From: Larix kaempferi
Lineage: Eukaryota; Streptophyta; Pinopsida; Pinales; Pinaceae
Length of the DNA: 64,000 nucleotides
Assembly (NCBI GenBank): GCA_027924585.1
Contig: BSBM01000370.1
Coordinates: 26,779,501 to 26,843,500 of the forward strand
Direction of reading: 5' to 3'
Under the pieces are notes generated by a model. That model saw nothing but the letters and a program-made list of their open reading frames with translations, was not told where the DNA came from and ran no database searches. The position numbers and the translations under genes are program-made. Shown piece by piece: positions 9,781 through 22,300 of the stretch. Positions within the stretch are counted from its first letter, which is position 1. The number at the start of each line of letters is the position of its first letter.

Positions 9781-11343
9781 CTCGCCTTCAATGCAGTATG
9801 GTTGAAGTTTATTGCGGTAGGCTCAATGTTTATTGCAATTGTGCTGTGGTGGTTCATTGCAGTATGGTGGGTGTTGTGTTTCCGTTTGTTGCGGGGAGTG
9901 AAGGACAACCTCCATATTTGTCTGTTCGCGCCTGCTATGCCCTTAGTGAATGCCTTTGTCATGGCGATATAACGATGGACCCGCGAGCAACTCGACTTTC
10001 CTGTGCTTTTTTGCTTCCACATACCGATGTTTGGGTGATGGATCGGTGCACTGCGTCGGGTATGGGCGTCTGTGGTTTCAAGGTTTTGGAAACTGTCCTT
10101 TGTCCATGGAGTGTCTTTGGTTCTAGATATTTCGATGGGAACCTATGGTCGAAAATTGTTCCTGGTTCGTTCTTCGGGCATTGTTCCTACTTCGTTCTAT
10201 TGCTCCAACTTCTGTTCGATGTCTTGTTGCGAGGCCGTCTTCTCTTGCTCTTGGTTCTGTCTGGTGTGTCTCTCTTTTGTATTTGGCATATCCATGGGTT
10301 GTTTGGTGTCCTTTTTCATCTCCCTAGACATGGGTTCACCAAGCGAGCAACCATTTGTCTTCGCAGGTGCTTCCTGTTCATGTGCTTCGACCGTCAGCTC
10401 ATTTTCATTTGCTGCTGGTGAAGAAATTCATCTCCAACTTTTCAAAATTCCTCGTTGCGGCGATTCGACAGGTTAGTGAAACCCATTTCTACCCCGACTT
10501 CCTGTTCATTGTGATTGGACGTCATTATTGTTGTGGCATTGCATTAGCCAGAGACAAGTTGGCTCATATTCCCTTATGTTTTTTGCATACTCTCGACAAA
10601 TGCAATGAAAAATAATGTCTTCCGTTGATTTGTTCTCAGTTGTTTGGCCCTTGAATAATGTCGATATTTTGTATTATGGGAATTAATGTAATTTTTATTT
10701 GTTCTTTTTTTAAATCCTTCCACATTTTGGGGTTTGTGCATGTAATTGACTTGCTTAGGCTATGAAGCCCTTTGCATGGGTAGGAAATCGAGCTATTGTT
10801 TGGCGGGTGCAATGTGATTATCCTCCTTACAGGTTGAAGCAGGGTTTGTTTGTTTACATTCAATTTTGTTGTGCAAAACCTCGAACCCTAAATCTTTTTC
10901 CTTGTCTTTTTCGAACTCACATACAAATAAGTGATTTTTTCCCTAGTTCGCCTGTTCATTGTTCCGTCGCTGCTGCTCCTGATTTGAAAAGTAGTTTCTT
11001 CGGTCATTTACAGGTTCGCTTAAGATGATAGTGTGTTTGGAGGTGGTTTATGCAATTGCCAGAATGCAGTTGAATTTTTCCCTAGTCAAATGTCTTTGGT
11101 TCTTCCCTTTGTTTTTCCCTGTCGGTGTTATATGTTAGGGTTGAATTTCGATAGTCTGAGAAACAAAGGGGAATTTAATTTGTAATGGCTCCGAACGGTG
11201 CATATCTATGCTTTGCAGTGGTTTCAGAAATTATATATTATGGTATTGGAGATAGCTTGTTTGGATAGCAGAGTTGGCAATCGCTTTTTTAGGTTCTCTG
11301 TTGAATATGTAAAACATTTTTAAATGTATTTTTCAGGTTCCCC
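9781..11343 (+). other. GC-richer transcribed-looking region of unknown identity
   Basis: It lies directly downstream of the candidate TATA box. Frames of 223 aa (9750-10421) and 134 aa (10072-10476) are open, but neither resembles a family I know; both are rich in Cys, Leu and Phe like chance frames. Splice-donor-like (cag/gttagtg near 10470) and acceptor-like (ttgcttag near 10760) strings exist. The region stops at the truncated LTR at 11344. It could be a 5' leader with introns, a captured gene fragment or part of an LTR. Confidence 0.3.
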
Positions 11344-11407
11344 AGTAACCAGTACAATAATTAGCTACATTTATAAACTTACTAAGGCTTAAAGGAGGGA
11401 TGTTACA
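11344..11407 (-). repeat. Truncated 3' LTR (first 64 bp only)
   Basis: This fragment matches the 5' LTR start at 19254-19317 with only one or two mismatches. On its left the match ends abruptly at 11344 against the unrelated GC-richer block, so the LTR body has been lost or replaced. Confidence 0.75.
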
Positions 11408-11422
11408 TCCTCTTCCCCTTAA
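11408..11422 (-). promoter_or_regulatory. Polypurine tract
   Basis: On the minus strand the sequence is ttaaggggaagagga immediately before the LTR start TGTAACATCC. That is the expected position and composition of the plus-strand-synthesis primer of a retrotransposon. Confidence 0.8.
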
Positions 11423-14400
11423 GAATAACACCGTCCTCTGTTATAATGTATTTTCCACCTTGTGAGCATCAACATTGATTGGCCTTTAGTATCCATTGTA
11501 TTGACTTAGATCCATTATTTTCCCTTTAGGAACCATGTTTCCCTATTTTTGTTCATGTACGCTTGCTGTTCCACTATAGCCAGAGTACATGCAGGCTGCA
11601 CCTAATTAGCCCACGTACATCGAGTTATATGGTAAAAAGCAATAAAAACTCTATTTTTACTCCCAAAAAGCGGTCTTAGGGTGACCTTTGGCCCTCCATG
11701 TACCCAGAAACGACTCGATCCAACCTTTCACCTACCTTTTGGAAGGTTATATATTGAGCTCTTATGGTGTATGGAAGGGAGGATAAAGAGAGAGCACCGT
11801 AACTCTATTGGATTTTTGCCGTGACTTGAGTCTACATCCATTGATCCTTGTTGTTGTGAACTCCTTATGTTCACCTACCAAACTCCTTGCATAGTTTGAG
11901 TTTACCATTGCATGGGGGATTGAAGTGGTGGAGGCACAAGTGGAGGGACCTAGTTCTTGGTTTATATTGGTTTCCTGCAAGAGGTTGTATCATGTACTTC
12001 TTGTTATCATTAATGAAAATACTCATTTTCTCATCCAATTGATGTTGTGAATGTTGTTTAAATTACATTGGGTTACATTTACTTGCTATATCATGGACCA
12101 TGTTATTGATTATGCTAATGTATTTCATATATTATATGGACTTGCTTGTATCTGTTGTTGAGACTAATCTGCAGGGTCAAGTGTAGAGATTGAAAGTTCA
12201 ATGGGGATCTACTTTGAACATCCGGTTGAAGGTTGGTATTATTATCCATTATATTGGCATTTTCATTTATATAACATTGTTTGAGGATTGAGTTGATTTG
12301 TAGCAGTCATCTGTCTGTTGTGGTCTGCCCCATACCATAGGAAGTTTTTCTCCGTAACATCCTCGGTGTTCACACTTCTCAGCAATTTGTCTACTCTTCT
12401 GGAGTCATCATTCTTTAGTTCACCTGTCGTCTCTCCTTTGGTAATTTGATTATCTTCGAGCTTCCACGATTTTTACAAGTCTTTATGGTTCGTACTTCTT
12501 TTACAACCTGCACATTGTCCAGCTCATACAATATCTTTTAATATTCTTCAGCGTAACATAATTATTCTTCACAAAATTTCAAAACAACAAATGTTTAACA
12601 TTCATCATTCATCCTCATCCTTGAGGGAATATTTGCTTACTCTAGCATTCATAATAATATTCACACATAAAGACATCTGATAGTCTAGTTACAAGATAAA
12701 TCATTAATATTTGTTATATCATAGAACGAATCTTTCATCAACACTTTGTTGATCGTCAAACTCTCCCATGAGTTTGGAATTTTCAGCAATTCCTCTGCTG
12801 GACACAGAACTCGTCCTTGAGTTGTGTTGTCTCATCAATCATACTTGCAGTTAGAATACCCTCTGCAAACTCAGTAGAATAATCTGATAGTCTTACTCTG
12901 CAACTCATTAGTAAGCATTCCCCTCGTCGAATATCTTGTGTGCTCAACATAACAGTTTCCATCAAACACAAGGAAAAAAATTGTGAGCCCCCTGCTCAAT
13001 TCAATGGATATAAAGATTGCCTAGGTCTTTGGGTCAGTTTAACATTCAACGAGCTGCCTGCTCTGTTCCACTTCCTTGGGGAACATGACCACATTTTTAG
13101 GGAAGTTGCCCCCTGCAACAGCTAGCAAGTGAGTGCAGATGCAACCTTTCTGCTTGAGTACAAGAATGATTCTTTTCCACTCAAACCTTCTCGTTTGAGT
13201 CCAGGAAATTTACGTAGTAAAAATCATTTATTATTTCTTGCATGCCACATGCATCATAATAACAACAAAATATGAACAAATGTATTCACCTATGTACTTA
13301 TCACATTCTATGCATTTTGATGATTACACATCATTAATCATAAGTCTTATCACCAATCGTGATTCATAAAATCTTGTAATCCAAATAAAATGTAAAGTAA
13401 ATCATTACTTACTCTTGGGTGATTTAGCTCAACTTATTAACATTCCACTTTAATCATGACATCGGTCGTAATCAATATCACCTCCTGAAATGTTAGTATA
13501 AAAGAAAAATTTATTTGCTTTAATTGCTCAACAACTGAACATATTAGTTCCATAATAATCATCCTAATAGTATTTCACATATGCTCATTAACTTGTGTAT
13601 CCTCTATTATTCATTCCGATGTATAAATGTAAATTCTTCAATATCCTTATTGTGTGTCTGAGGTCAAGTCTGCTAACAAACAAACATGTTAGTATCATAG
13701 TTTAAACAGTTAGTTGCATATAAATTCATTTCCATTTAAGACTCATCATCTAAAGATTCTTTTCTCTATAATATTTACTAGAAGATATAACAAACCCTAC
13801 CAGGGGTCTATCTAAGAAGAAATAATTAGGATCACATGCATTTTAAAATAAGATCATTTAAACTGCTTGCAATTCCATACAGTAATACACATTTAAGATT
13901 ATACTTACAATTCTAATAACGATAAGAAGTTCTAAAATGAAATACAATTGATGTTAAGTAATAAAATCTTAATATTTAACAAAATGACGATTTTTCATTA
14001 AAAAAAAATATCCAAACATATCAGTCATCTTATCACATGAATTCGTTCACATCATTAAACATAACTTGTAACCTAGTATGTCAAATTCATCCTGGCTATC
14101 AATACTCAAGATTAATAATTACTTAGGCTCCAGACTCCATACTATTGAATCCACGGAAGAAAATGAAAGAAAGTCAACATATATTTTGTAATAAGCATAC
14201 TACCAAAACCTAAGTAAAGCGATGTAAATTATATCTTTGGTACCTGAGGACCAACTTTTTATTTCAAAGAATGCACCTATTATTACATAGCCATAACTTC
14301 CTATCCACTAATTTAAACAAGTATCAATCATATTCTTATAATATCTACGAATGCAATATTTTCCGATATAGCATTACCCGAAACTATCGTAACAACTATG

Positions 14401-15531
14401 CAATACTAAATAAATTGTAGCAATTATAATTGAAGATGTTCAAGTGACTTCGCCTAATCAAACAAGCTCTCTTCTTTGGAGTATACCGATAATACTACAC
14501 TCTAATCTAATGAAGCTCATAGGTAGTGCACTTAGTAAATCTTAATAGAATAACAACAACTATAAAGAGGATCTTCTTGATACTACTATGAAAATTTGAA
14601 ATTTCCCATTAGGTTAAGCTGCATGTTCAGGTCACTACTCATAATCCTATGTTTGGTCAATGTAATAACATGTTTCGCCAAAATTTTCCATATCTTTATC
14701 TATTTCTTAGACTTAGTACTTTACAAAATGACATAGAATTATGAATCAACATAAAAGATTTATGATGTTTCTATTCTCTTTTAACAAAGTTATTCAATCA
14801 CGATACAAAATCACTACATTTCACATCAATCTCAGAAAATACATAAAACAATATCTATATTGATACATCCTTCGCATGAGATAATTACATCATATTATTT
14901 CTTTGTAACTTTCAAACCTTCCATGTATTTATTTGTACATACTTCATCTAGTTTGATCCTTCTGGCTATGTCCTAGAATGTACTGCTTTTCATTCTAACA
15001 TTGATTTTGCCATTTTGTAACAAATCTAATTACTTCGATAAATAATGACTCATTCTTTTAGGCAAGAAATGCTTCATCATAGCATTGATTAAAGTATTAT
15101 GTATGCTTTCCCTATTATAGATTTCAATGGAAGTACATCACCCATACACTTGTATCATAATATCAACTAGATATGCGTAATTCATACTTTATGTAAATCT
15201 CATAATCCTTTGCACAAATACGGAAATCATTTTAACAAGTTACCACTTTTCATAACAATACCATACAACAATGTGAGTATCTATATTTTGCATATAGCAA
15301 GGAAAAAATCACAATAAAGGAAAACATACTTGATTCAAAATTTTGTAAGGAAAACAATGATGAAAATACTTATCATTACTCTTTTGGAGAACTTGAAGCT
15401 TAACTCGGATAACATTACCCCCTCATCCATTCCATTCCATGCATCCAATACAAAACAAAACAACTTGTTTGGTTAGTTTAACAACCTTCATCCCATGTTG
15501 AGCTCAATAGGCCCGAGTGCTATAACCTAGC
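11423..15531 (-). other. Internal region of the LARD-like element, no recognisable gene
   Basis: About 4.1 kb of AT-rich sequence between polypurine tract and primer site. Short minus-strand frames exist (11762-11980, 12783-12971), but none shows zinc knuckles, protease, RT or integrase motifs. A 45-codon open stretch near 12310-12440 also resembles nothing known. The element would have needed proteins in trans. Confidence 0.6.
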
Positions 15532-15543
15532 GTTCTGATACCA
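15532..15543 (-). promoter_or_regulatory. Primer binding site
   Basis: Plus strand gttctgatacca is the reverse complement of TGGTATCAGAAC. It lies two bases from the LTR edge tgtcacatatcc at 15546, the usual spacer length. Confidence 0.75.
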
Positions 15544-15545
15544 TA

Positions 15546-18500
15546 TGTCACATATCCAAATTTATAAGTTTGGTATTATGTGAAAATTTCATAAGAACTT
15601 TTCGCTTTAACTCTATTCATAAGCAATTCATGAGATAGCCTATTATGTCATTACATTAATTTATCCTAAAAAAACCCCAAGTTAGTAAATTAAAATTTGT
15701 AACATCTCTCTACCTCATTCATTAGCATAGGTTAAGTTGAAGAATTCAATCTATTCCGATCTCTCTATATATAAAGCAAGTAGATTTCTCAAATCAACAT
15801 CTGTAAACATTTATTTTCATCTTTCCTTGCAACCTTACACTGTGTTTACTAATAGTACATTACTTCAACTATAATGACCCACAAATCATCTTTACCTTAA
15901 TACATATTTATACAATTCTTACCCCTAAATTTACATCTTTGTGGTCATCACTTGAATCCATATAATAATAGGAAATATCCTTTACCAAGACCTATTCGAC
16001 AAAATGTACATTTAATCATAACCACAACCATTAAGATAACTCACATAAAAGAGACCATAAAATCATCACAAAAGCAAATAAACATAAGGTGCACATATAT
16101 GCACATACAAGGAGACCATTTTTTAACGTGGTTCACCCAATCTAGGATTACGTCCACAAAACGTCGGATCATATATTATTATAAAAAATTACAAAGGTTA
16201 CAATCTGTAACTCATTTGTTGCTAACATGCTTTAACACACACAACCAAATTAACTCTCAATATTAACATGACCACCTCTAATAGCATTATGCAAGAATTC
16301 AGATACTATGCTTGAAGTCCCCTTCATATTTTTAGGGCTATACTCCTCTTCATCGATCATATACACAAAGGATATATATCAATCATGATCTTAACCCAGA
16401 GATGTAATGTTCCCATTTTGACCCCCTTTGCATTAAATCGTAAATGATGTAAATATTGTTATTTAATCATGGTGAGGAGCTCAAGGCCAAGGCCCCACCA
16501 TTGATTTAGTGTTTTATGTATCGGCAATTAAAAAAAAATAGATGCCTATGGTTCTAGTGCTAAATAGGCACAATGTAAATTAAGACATCATGTAAATACA
16601 AATTTTAATGAAAAACCCACAACTGGCTATGCAATGCAACAAAGAGATGGGGGCATGATTCTACAAGGAATAGGGAGAGAAATTATTTAAACCCTTGAGC
16701 CAATGGTGTTAATCCATATGTCAATGAGAAAACCCATAAGCCACCAACTACCCATTTTGGTTTATGCACCCAATCATTTAATTCTTCCAGAAATTGGTTG
16801 AGGCAGTTAATGCCTTGGGAATGAAGAGGTATGGCATCCAATTTCGTGCATGGGAAAGCCATCAACCTGGAAAAACATACTTTTGCTTCTGGGGCAAGAA
16901 AACACCCATGAAATGGTGCCCAAAGCCATTCCAAACCCAGAGTCTTTCCTCTCTCACGCAGTCTGAGCTAGCCGGGCTTTCCCCATCACGTTTTTTTACC
17001 AATTTCCTGCATTTTTCCATAGCTGGGAGCTCATTTTTGTGTTACACAGTGGCTGGGAGAAAGGGAGTCACGTTTTGGGGGTTTATAGAGGTCGTTTTTG
17101 CCCCTGAAATGCAGAAAAACGTTTTCTGAAAACGAATTTGCTCTCCTAGGGTTTATTCCCCATCTACCAGTTCGTTTTGGTTGCCCACGTTTTTCAGCAC
17201 TTGTGTTTTGTTGTAGGGTGCATCCCTGTGTTGGTTGGAAATTATGAGCAAGAATTAGGAGTGGAAGTGGACCAGATTTGGCTTGATAAACCTAGTGAGG
17301 AGGTAACCTCTCAAGAGTATCAAAAGGGCTGGTTGCTCTTCTATGCACACCTTGAAGAACACTGGAATGGAAGGTATGGCCTGAGGGACTGTGTATTAGT
17401 GAAGGGAATACTTCCTTGTGCCATGTGTGTAGGTATTGTGGGGACCAAGCTAGATAGATCTTGCAGAGGGTGCCCATATCTCTATGGATGATCCCACTAG
17501 CTTAGCAATTCTTCCTTCCATTGCCTAACAACTTGATAAACCCAACTGTAGCTTGGCTTGGCTGATTTGGTGTATCTTTGGGCTATGTGTGAGTCTGTTG
17601 TTCCCTGATTCCTTGTAGAGATCATGCCCAGCTCGGGGGTGGCAGTGTGTTGAGATATTGATGATCACAACTGGCCTATGGTTGGGTGGAACGTTGCAGT
17701 TGCATAGCCAATTGCTTGGGACTACTTTGTTACAAGATAAGTATTCTCTTGTGTTAACTTTGCAATTATTTATTTGATGAATATCTTAAATGTATGATGG
17801 ATGTGTAATTGAAATTACTTCTGTTGTGTTTTCTTATAATTATACATTTCCATATGTCCTTTTATATTATGTGAATGCTTATTTAAAAGTTCATGGGGCT
17901 AGATGCCCAGCTTTAGCATCACGTTCTCTCTATCATGCTGGTATGATGGGAGGAGACATTACAAGAGAAAACATCTCATACTTTTTAAAGATATATTTTA
18001 TTCAATATCTTAACTAAGGGAAACATCCCATACTTTAAATGTACTTTAACCTACTTTAAAGATATATCCTACTCAAAATTTTTAACTAAGGGAAACATCC
18101 TATACATCCCTTACTCTAATACATACTTTAAAAATATGTTTTATTTAATAATTTAACTAAGAGAAACATCCCATAATACAAAGCACTTTGTAAACCAAAA
18201 ATGCTATAAAAAGTATTTTATACACTAAACGTACCCGAAATTCCACCACCTTTCTCAAGGTTATCTACTTACAAAAGTCAAGCATAGTTCATACTAACCC
18301 AACAAGATATTTTCTTAATACTTTATCTTACTAAGGTTAAAACTAGTTAAAGAATCCTAAAGTATACACAACATTCACATAGGGGTTTCTAGACCAGCTC
18401 ATCCAACATAAGTTATTGGTCTCAAAACAACACAATGACTCGACATAGATTCCAAATCTAGTTATATCAAACGAATACAGAGATCAAGGGAAAGTGGGGA

Positions 18501-19317
18501 TCACTGTCCCTTCTAATTATTCTGATCCGGTTATCTTAATCAATCATTATCAATGCTATATATAAAAAAATAAAGAAATACAAATGAACAAAAAGGTTTA
18601 AACAGAAACACATGAATTGGGAGTGAGTCCATGCGTTTCTCCTTTGAGATAGCTGGATTCTCAACAAGCCAAGTGGCCTTTCTACGAGATAGTTAGCGTG
18701 GTGAGGAGTTTTCGATGCTCCACTAAGCAGACCATCTCACAAAATTCTCTCCAACTTACTTACCCACTCCTCTTGCTGAAGTGGTTCCAAACACCCATGT
18801 TTAATCAATCAATCAATAAATATATATAGTGGTCTCTCCTTTACGAGGTTTCTTAAAACTCTCTAAATATATATGTGTTTGGATACATACACATGTATTT
18901 CTTGCATTACTTCTAGTTGTTGGTGATCTCAACTATTTTTTTTATCTATACATATATATAATATGTATATATAAATGCATACCTTTAATTTGTTAAATCT
19001 TGTATATTTCTTTATGGGTAGAGTCTTTTAGCAATCTCATAGTTTATCTAGTGAAATTAGTTAGCTTAAGATAAACACTTGATTGTGGGTTTGGTGACGA
19101 TCTTAACCTTACCTCCCCTTAATGAATTCGGTTGTCGTTGTCTAAAATGCGTAACTGCTCTTAATCTCCTAAACTTACACTTTACGACTATAGGAGTTGA
19201 ACCACATACTTACAAGGTTTACTAGTGGGGCCTTGGCCTTGAGCTCCTTGCTAGTAACCAATACAATAATTAGCTACATTTATAAACTTACTAAGGCTTA
19301 AAGGAGGGATGTTACAA
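15546..19317 (-). repeat. 5' LTR of the LARD-like element, split by a solo LTR
   Basis: On the minus strand it starts TGTAACATCCC at 19317 and ends GGATATGTGACA at 15546, giving matching TGT/ACA termini. Removing the solo LTR and one target duplication leaves about 2.2 kb. It contains an imperfect array with a period of about 72 bp around the word taactaagggaaacatccc (starts near 18011, 18083 and 18154). The text on both sides of the nested insertion is consistent with one interrupted unit. The 23-bp block at about 19227-19249 is shared with two solo LTRs elsewhere in the window. Confidence 0.75.
16403..17963 (+). mobile_element. Solo LTR, 1561 bp, target duplication AGAGA
   Basis: It starts tgtaatgttcccattttg and ends gggaggagacattaca. 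A perfect 5-bp target duplication agaga flanks it (16398-16402 and 17964-17968). It is collinear with the solo LTR at 50927-52247, including the gagctcaaggccaaggcccc block about 75 bp from the start. Its ends differ from that copy mostly by C-to-T or G-to-A changes at CpG sites. The open frames inside (for example 16794-17129) are LTR sequence, not genes. Confidence 0.9.
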
Positions 19318-22300
19318 TATCTAATGAAAGTGGCTATCAACTATTTCATATATGGAAATATTTATTCTTTGTTGCAGTCATTCACTTGTGTACCTCAAAT
19401 ATATACAATGTTGCAAATGTGTGTTTCCAATTTCCAGTGCTATCTAAACTAGATATACATTAGGTCATCGCTACCAGACTAACAGAGTAAGATTAACTAG
19501 CACGAGCAAGCTATGTGCAAATTGATGGGAACAAATTCTTAAAAAATGGAACATACATATGTTCTGTAAATGATTGCTTCCTCGTAGTTAATGTGCCAGG
19601 TTGCCAAATTTGGAGAGAGGAAATTCAAATAGGGGTTTGATTGATCACAATTGTGTATGGGTCATATTTACAAGTTCATCCATTTTGATTTCCCGTGTTG
19701 ATGTTGGTTTTGCAATTTATTTCTTTCTCTTGGTATATTTCTTTATTGTTATGTTGCTAATATCGTTTGCACTATATGCTGCCATCATCATTTGATAACT
19801 TATATTAGTTTTCATTCCTTCCAATTCTCGAAGAGAATTTTGTGTATTCTATGCTAAAACTTGGTTTGAAATATTCTTTATGGTAAGGTTGATAGTTATC
19901 ACCAAAGGTCTATAGCTTTCTCAAACCACTTTATCCGTCTCATACCGCTGTATGCATGGTTCTAAAGGATTCTTTTGACAAGTTACCATAGAGTCACCTC
20001 TTTCATTCCTTGATATGAAACAAACCTTCATATTTTAAGTCAATTTCAATGGATGGGAGATATTAATTCCAATATTACATCATTTCCTCTCATGCCTCCC
20101 ATGGATTAAGAACAATGCCATTGTGTTGCATTCCGAAGTTTTCATGATAGACTTTTCTAGGATTTTAAAGCTTAGAGTCCGATGCTGTGATTTTGTTGCG
20201 GGTCATTCCCTGTGTAAAAAATAGTTATAGTGTCTTACTTTTGGAGAGCCCTATGAATCCATCAAATCTATTCTTTTTTCATTTTTTGCTTTGCAAACAC
20301 TTGTCTCCAGTTGTGACTTTTTAAAAAAGTCCTCGTCCTCAGAGAAATTTTAATAATAAAAAAATTTGAATTTGCAAATTATGAAAATGAATAAAACAAT
20401 AACTCAGATGCAAACAACATAATTTAACATTTCATTAGAAACCGATTAGAGATATTTCTGAGGTTCCCATGTGGCAGTGCCATTCTCCCTATTGAGTAGG
20501 TGATAATGGTGTTGCCTTATTCATCGAAGAGACTCTGTTTTCTTTAGAAAATTTAGGTGAAAAATAGATTTGTGGTGTTCTTTCTTCTTGATTGAGCCCT
20601 CCTATTGCAAATATAAAAAGAAAAAAACTTCTCCCACTTTGCAACTTGGATTTGGAAATGTGTATACCTTTTCGCATGTAAACCAAAATAGAAACAATTA
20701 CTTGCATTTGAGCTTAGCAAAATTCTTGGCCCCCTCCCAAAAAAAACAAAGAATTTTTAGGTTCCTCCTTAGGAATAGAGAAATCAAATTGATATGCCCA
20801 AGAAAAATAGAGCCATACCTTGTAAGGCTGTAACAAAACATGGCTAGATCAATGACGTTTGCAGCATATAATGTGCTTTAAATAAAACATTTTCATGGGC
20901 AAATTTTTCTAGAGCCATGCCTCATCATGATAGGAAACAACACAAGAGAGAAAAAAAATTGGCACACTGGCATAGGTGTTCATGGCAACTGATAAAGAAT
21001 AATCAGTATTAAATGGATATTACCTAATTTGTTATGATGTTATAAATGAAATAGAAATATTACTTAGTCTGTCATATGGGAAAAGATCCTCACCCAAACT
21101 GATATAAATTTTTTCCATGCCTTTTGCATTCTTAACTCTTTTAGTTATCGGAAAAAATTAGTGGTTTTATACTCAATATTGAAATATGATCAAAATTTAA
21201 AATTTGATCTTCTTATGAAATTGGTTTCTTCATGACAGTAAACCTTACTACTTTCATTTGGGTAATGTTTTATCCCGATTTCTGCAATTAATGCTTGGTC
21301 AGAACTTATGCTTCCTGTATTTTTTTGGAACCTTGAAATTTCCGAAAACTGAATCACTCTTTAGATACCGTGATTTCAGAAATTTCTAAATTTCCATTTT
21401 GTAATGAAGGCATGATTTCATATTTTTTCCTATGAAAGTCTAGATCAAATCTTCCTACCACTAATTTCAATTGATTGTGTGTGGATATGAACACCTTTTG
21501 ACCCAATTCTTGCAATTTCCCTCATGTCATCATTTGATATGTTCATTTGTCTTTTGTTTATGTTAGCTGCAATAATTTTTTTACTGATAGTTTATAGGAT
21601 AAATTCGTTTTCTGCTAACAAAATATTTGCACAAGCAGAGCTTTCGCAAGAGAATTGAAATGATACAAGATTATTGACAGAAGTGCATGAAAAAAATCAA
21701 TATTAAAAAAAACGTAGGTTAATGTCTTCATATTAGGAGGGTTTCTTTCAGAGGAATATCTCATATGAGGGTTGCTCAAAGAATGCTTCCAAATCAAAAA
21801 CATGTTCTAGATAACTTGTTCATAAATGAGTTTAAGATTAGAAGCTGTTTATTTTTCGTTTGTTTTCCTGAGACATAAGCTTCATGTCTTCTACTTGCAC
21901 ATTCCCATACTTGGAATGTTATCTTTCAGCCAATTTCCGCACCCACATAACTGTGTTAAATCCAAGCTTGCATTTAAATAGAAAAAAGGTCTTTCATAGA
22001 GTGGCATGCTTAACTTTTTTTCATTGCTCACCAACATTAAACTAGGTTAGTCTACTTCTCACTAGTTTTAGTGAACACGTGTTTTAAATTCAGTCACGCG
22101 TACTTCCTGAATTGATGTATTGTCACCCACTCAAAAAGTATGTTCATCTACTCTAATTTTTTCATTCCCATTTTGACTTTCATCATATGGTGCATTGCTC
22201 TATACAATACAATTTTAGATGGAAATGTCACAATAGTTGGTCAAATTTGAGAAATCCCTAGATGCAAGTGTTGGTATATTCAGTTGCATATGCAACACAA

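Larger units (their letters stand above)
11344..19317 (-). mobile_element. Non-coding (LARD-like) LTR retrotransposon, minus strand, with nested solo LTR
   Basis: A 64-bp sequence ending in aaaggagggatgttaca occurs at 11344-11407 and again at 19254-19317. On the minus strand both are the start of an LTR (TGTAACATCCCTCC). A polypurine tract precedes the left copy, making it the 3' LTR, and the right copy belongs to a 5' LTR ending at a primer site. The internal part (11423-15531) holds no recognisable gag or pol. Without the nested insertion the remaining element is about 6.4 kb. The 3' LTR is cut off at 11344. Coherent order of LTR, primer site, internal region, polypurine tract and LTR start supports one element. 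Confidence 0.75.

Noticed and set aside
9750-10421. 223-codon plus-strand open frame in the GC-richer block
   Set aside because: No recognisable domain, Cys/Leu/Phe-rich like a chance frame, overlaps other equally open frames, and begins upstream of the candidate TATA box.
12310-12440. 45-codon open minus-strand stretch in the LARD-like element
   Set aside because: Peptide-like composition but too short, no motif and no continuation on either side.
16794-17129. 111-codon frame, with a related frame at 51223-51813
   Set aside because: Both lie inside solo LTRs of one family at the same relative place. The similarity is explained by LTR homology, and neither has a family match.
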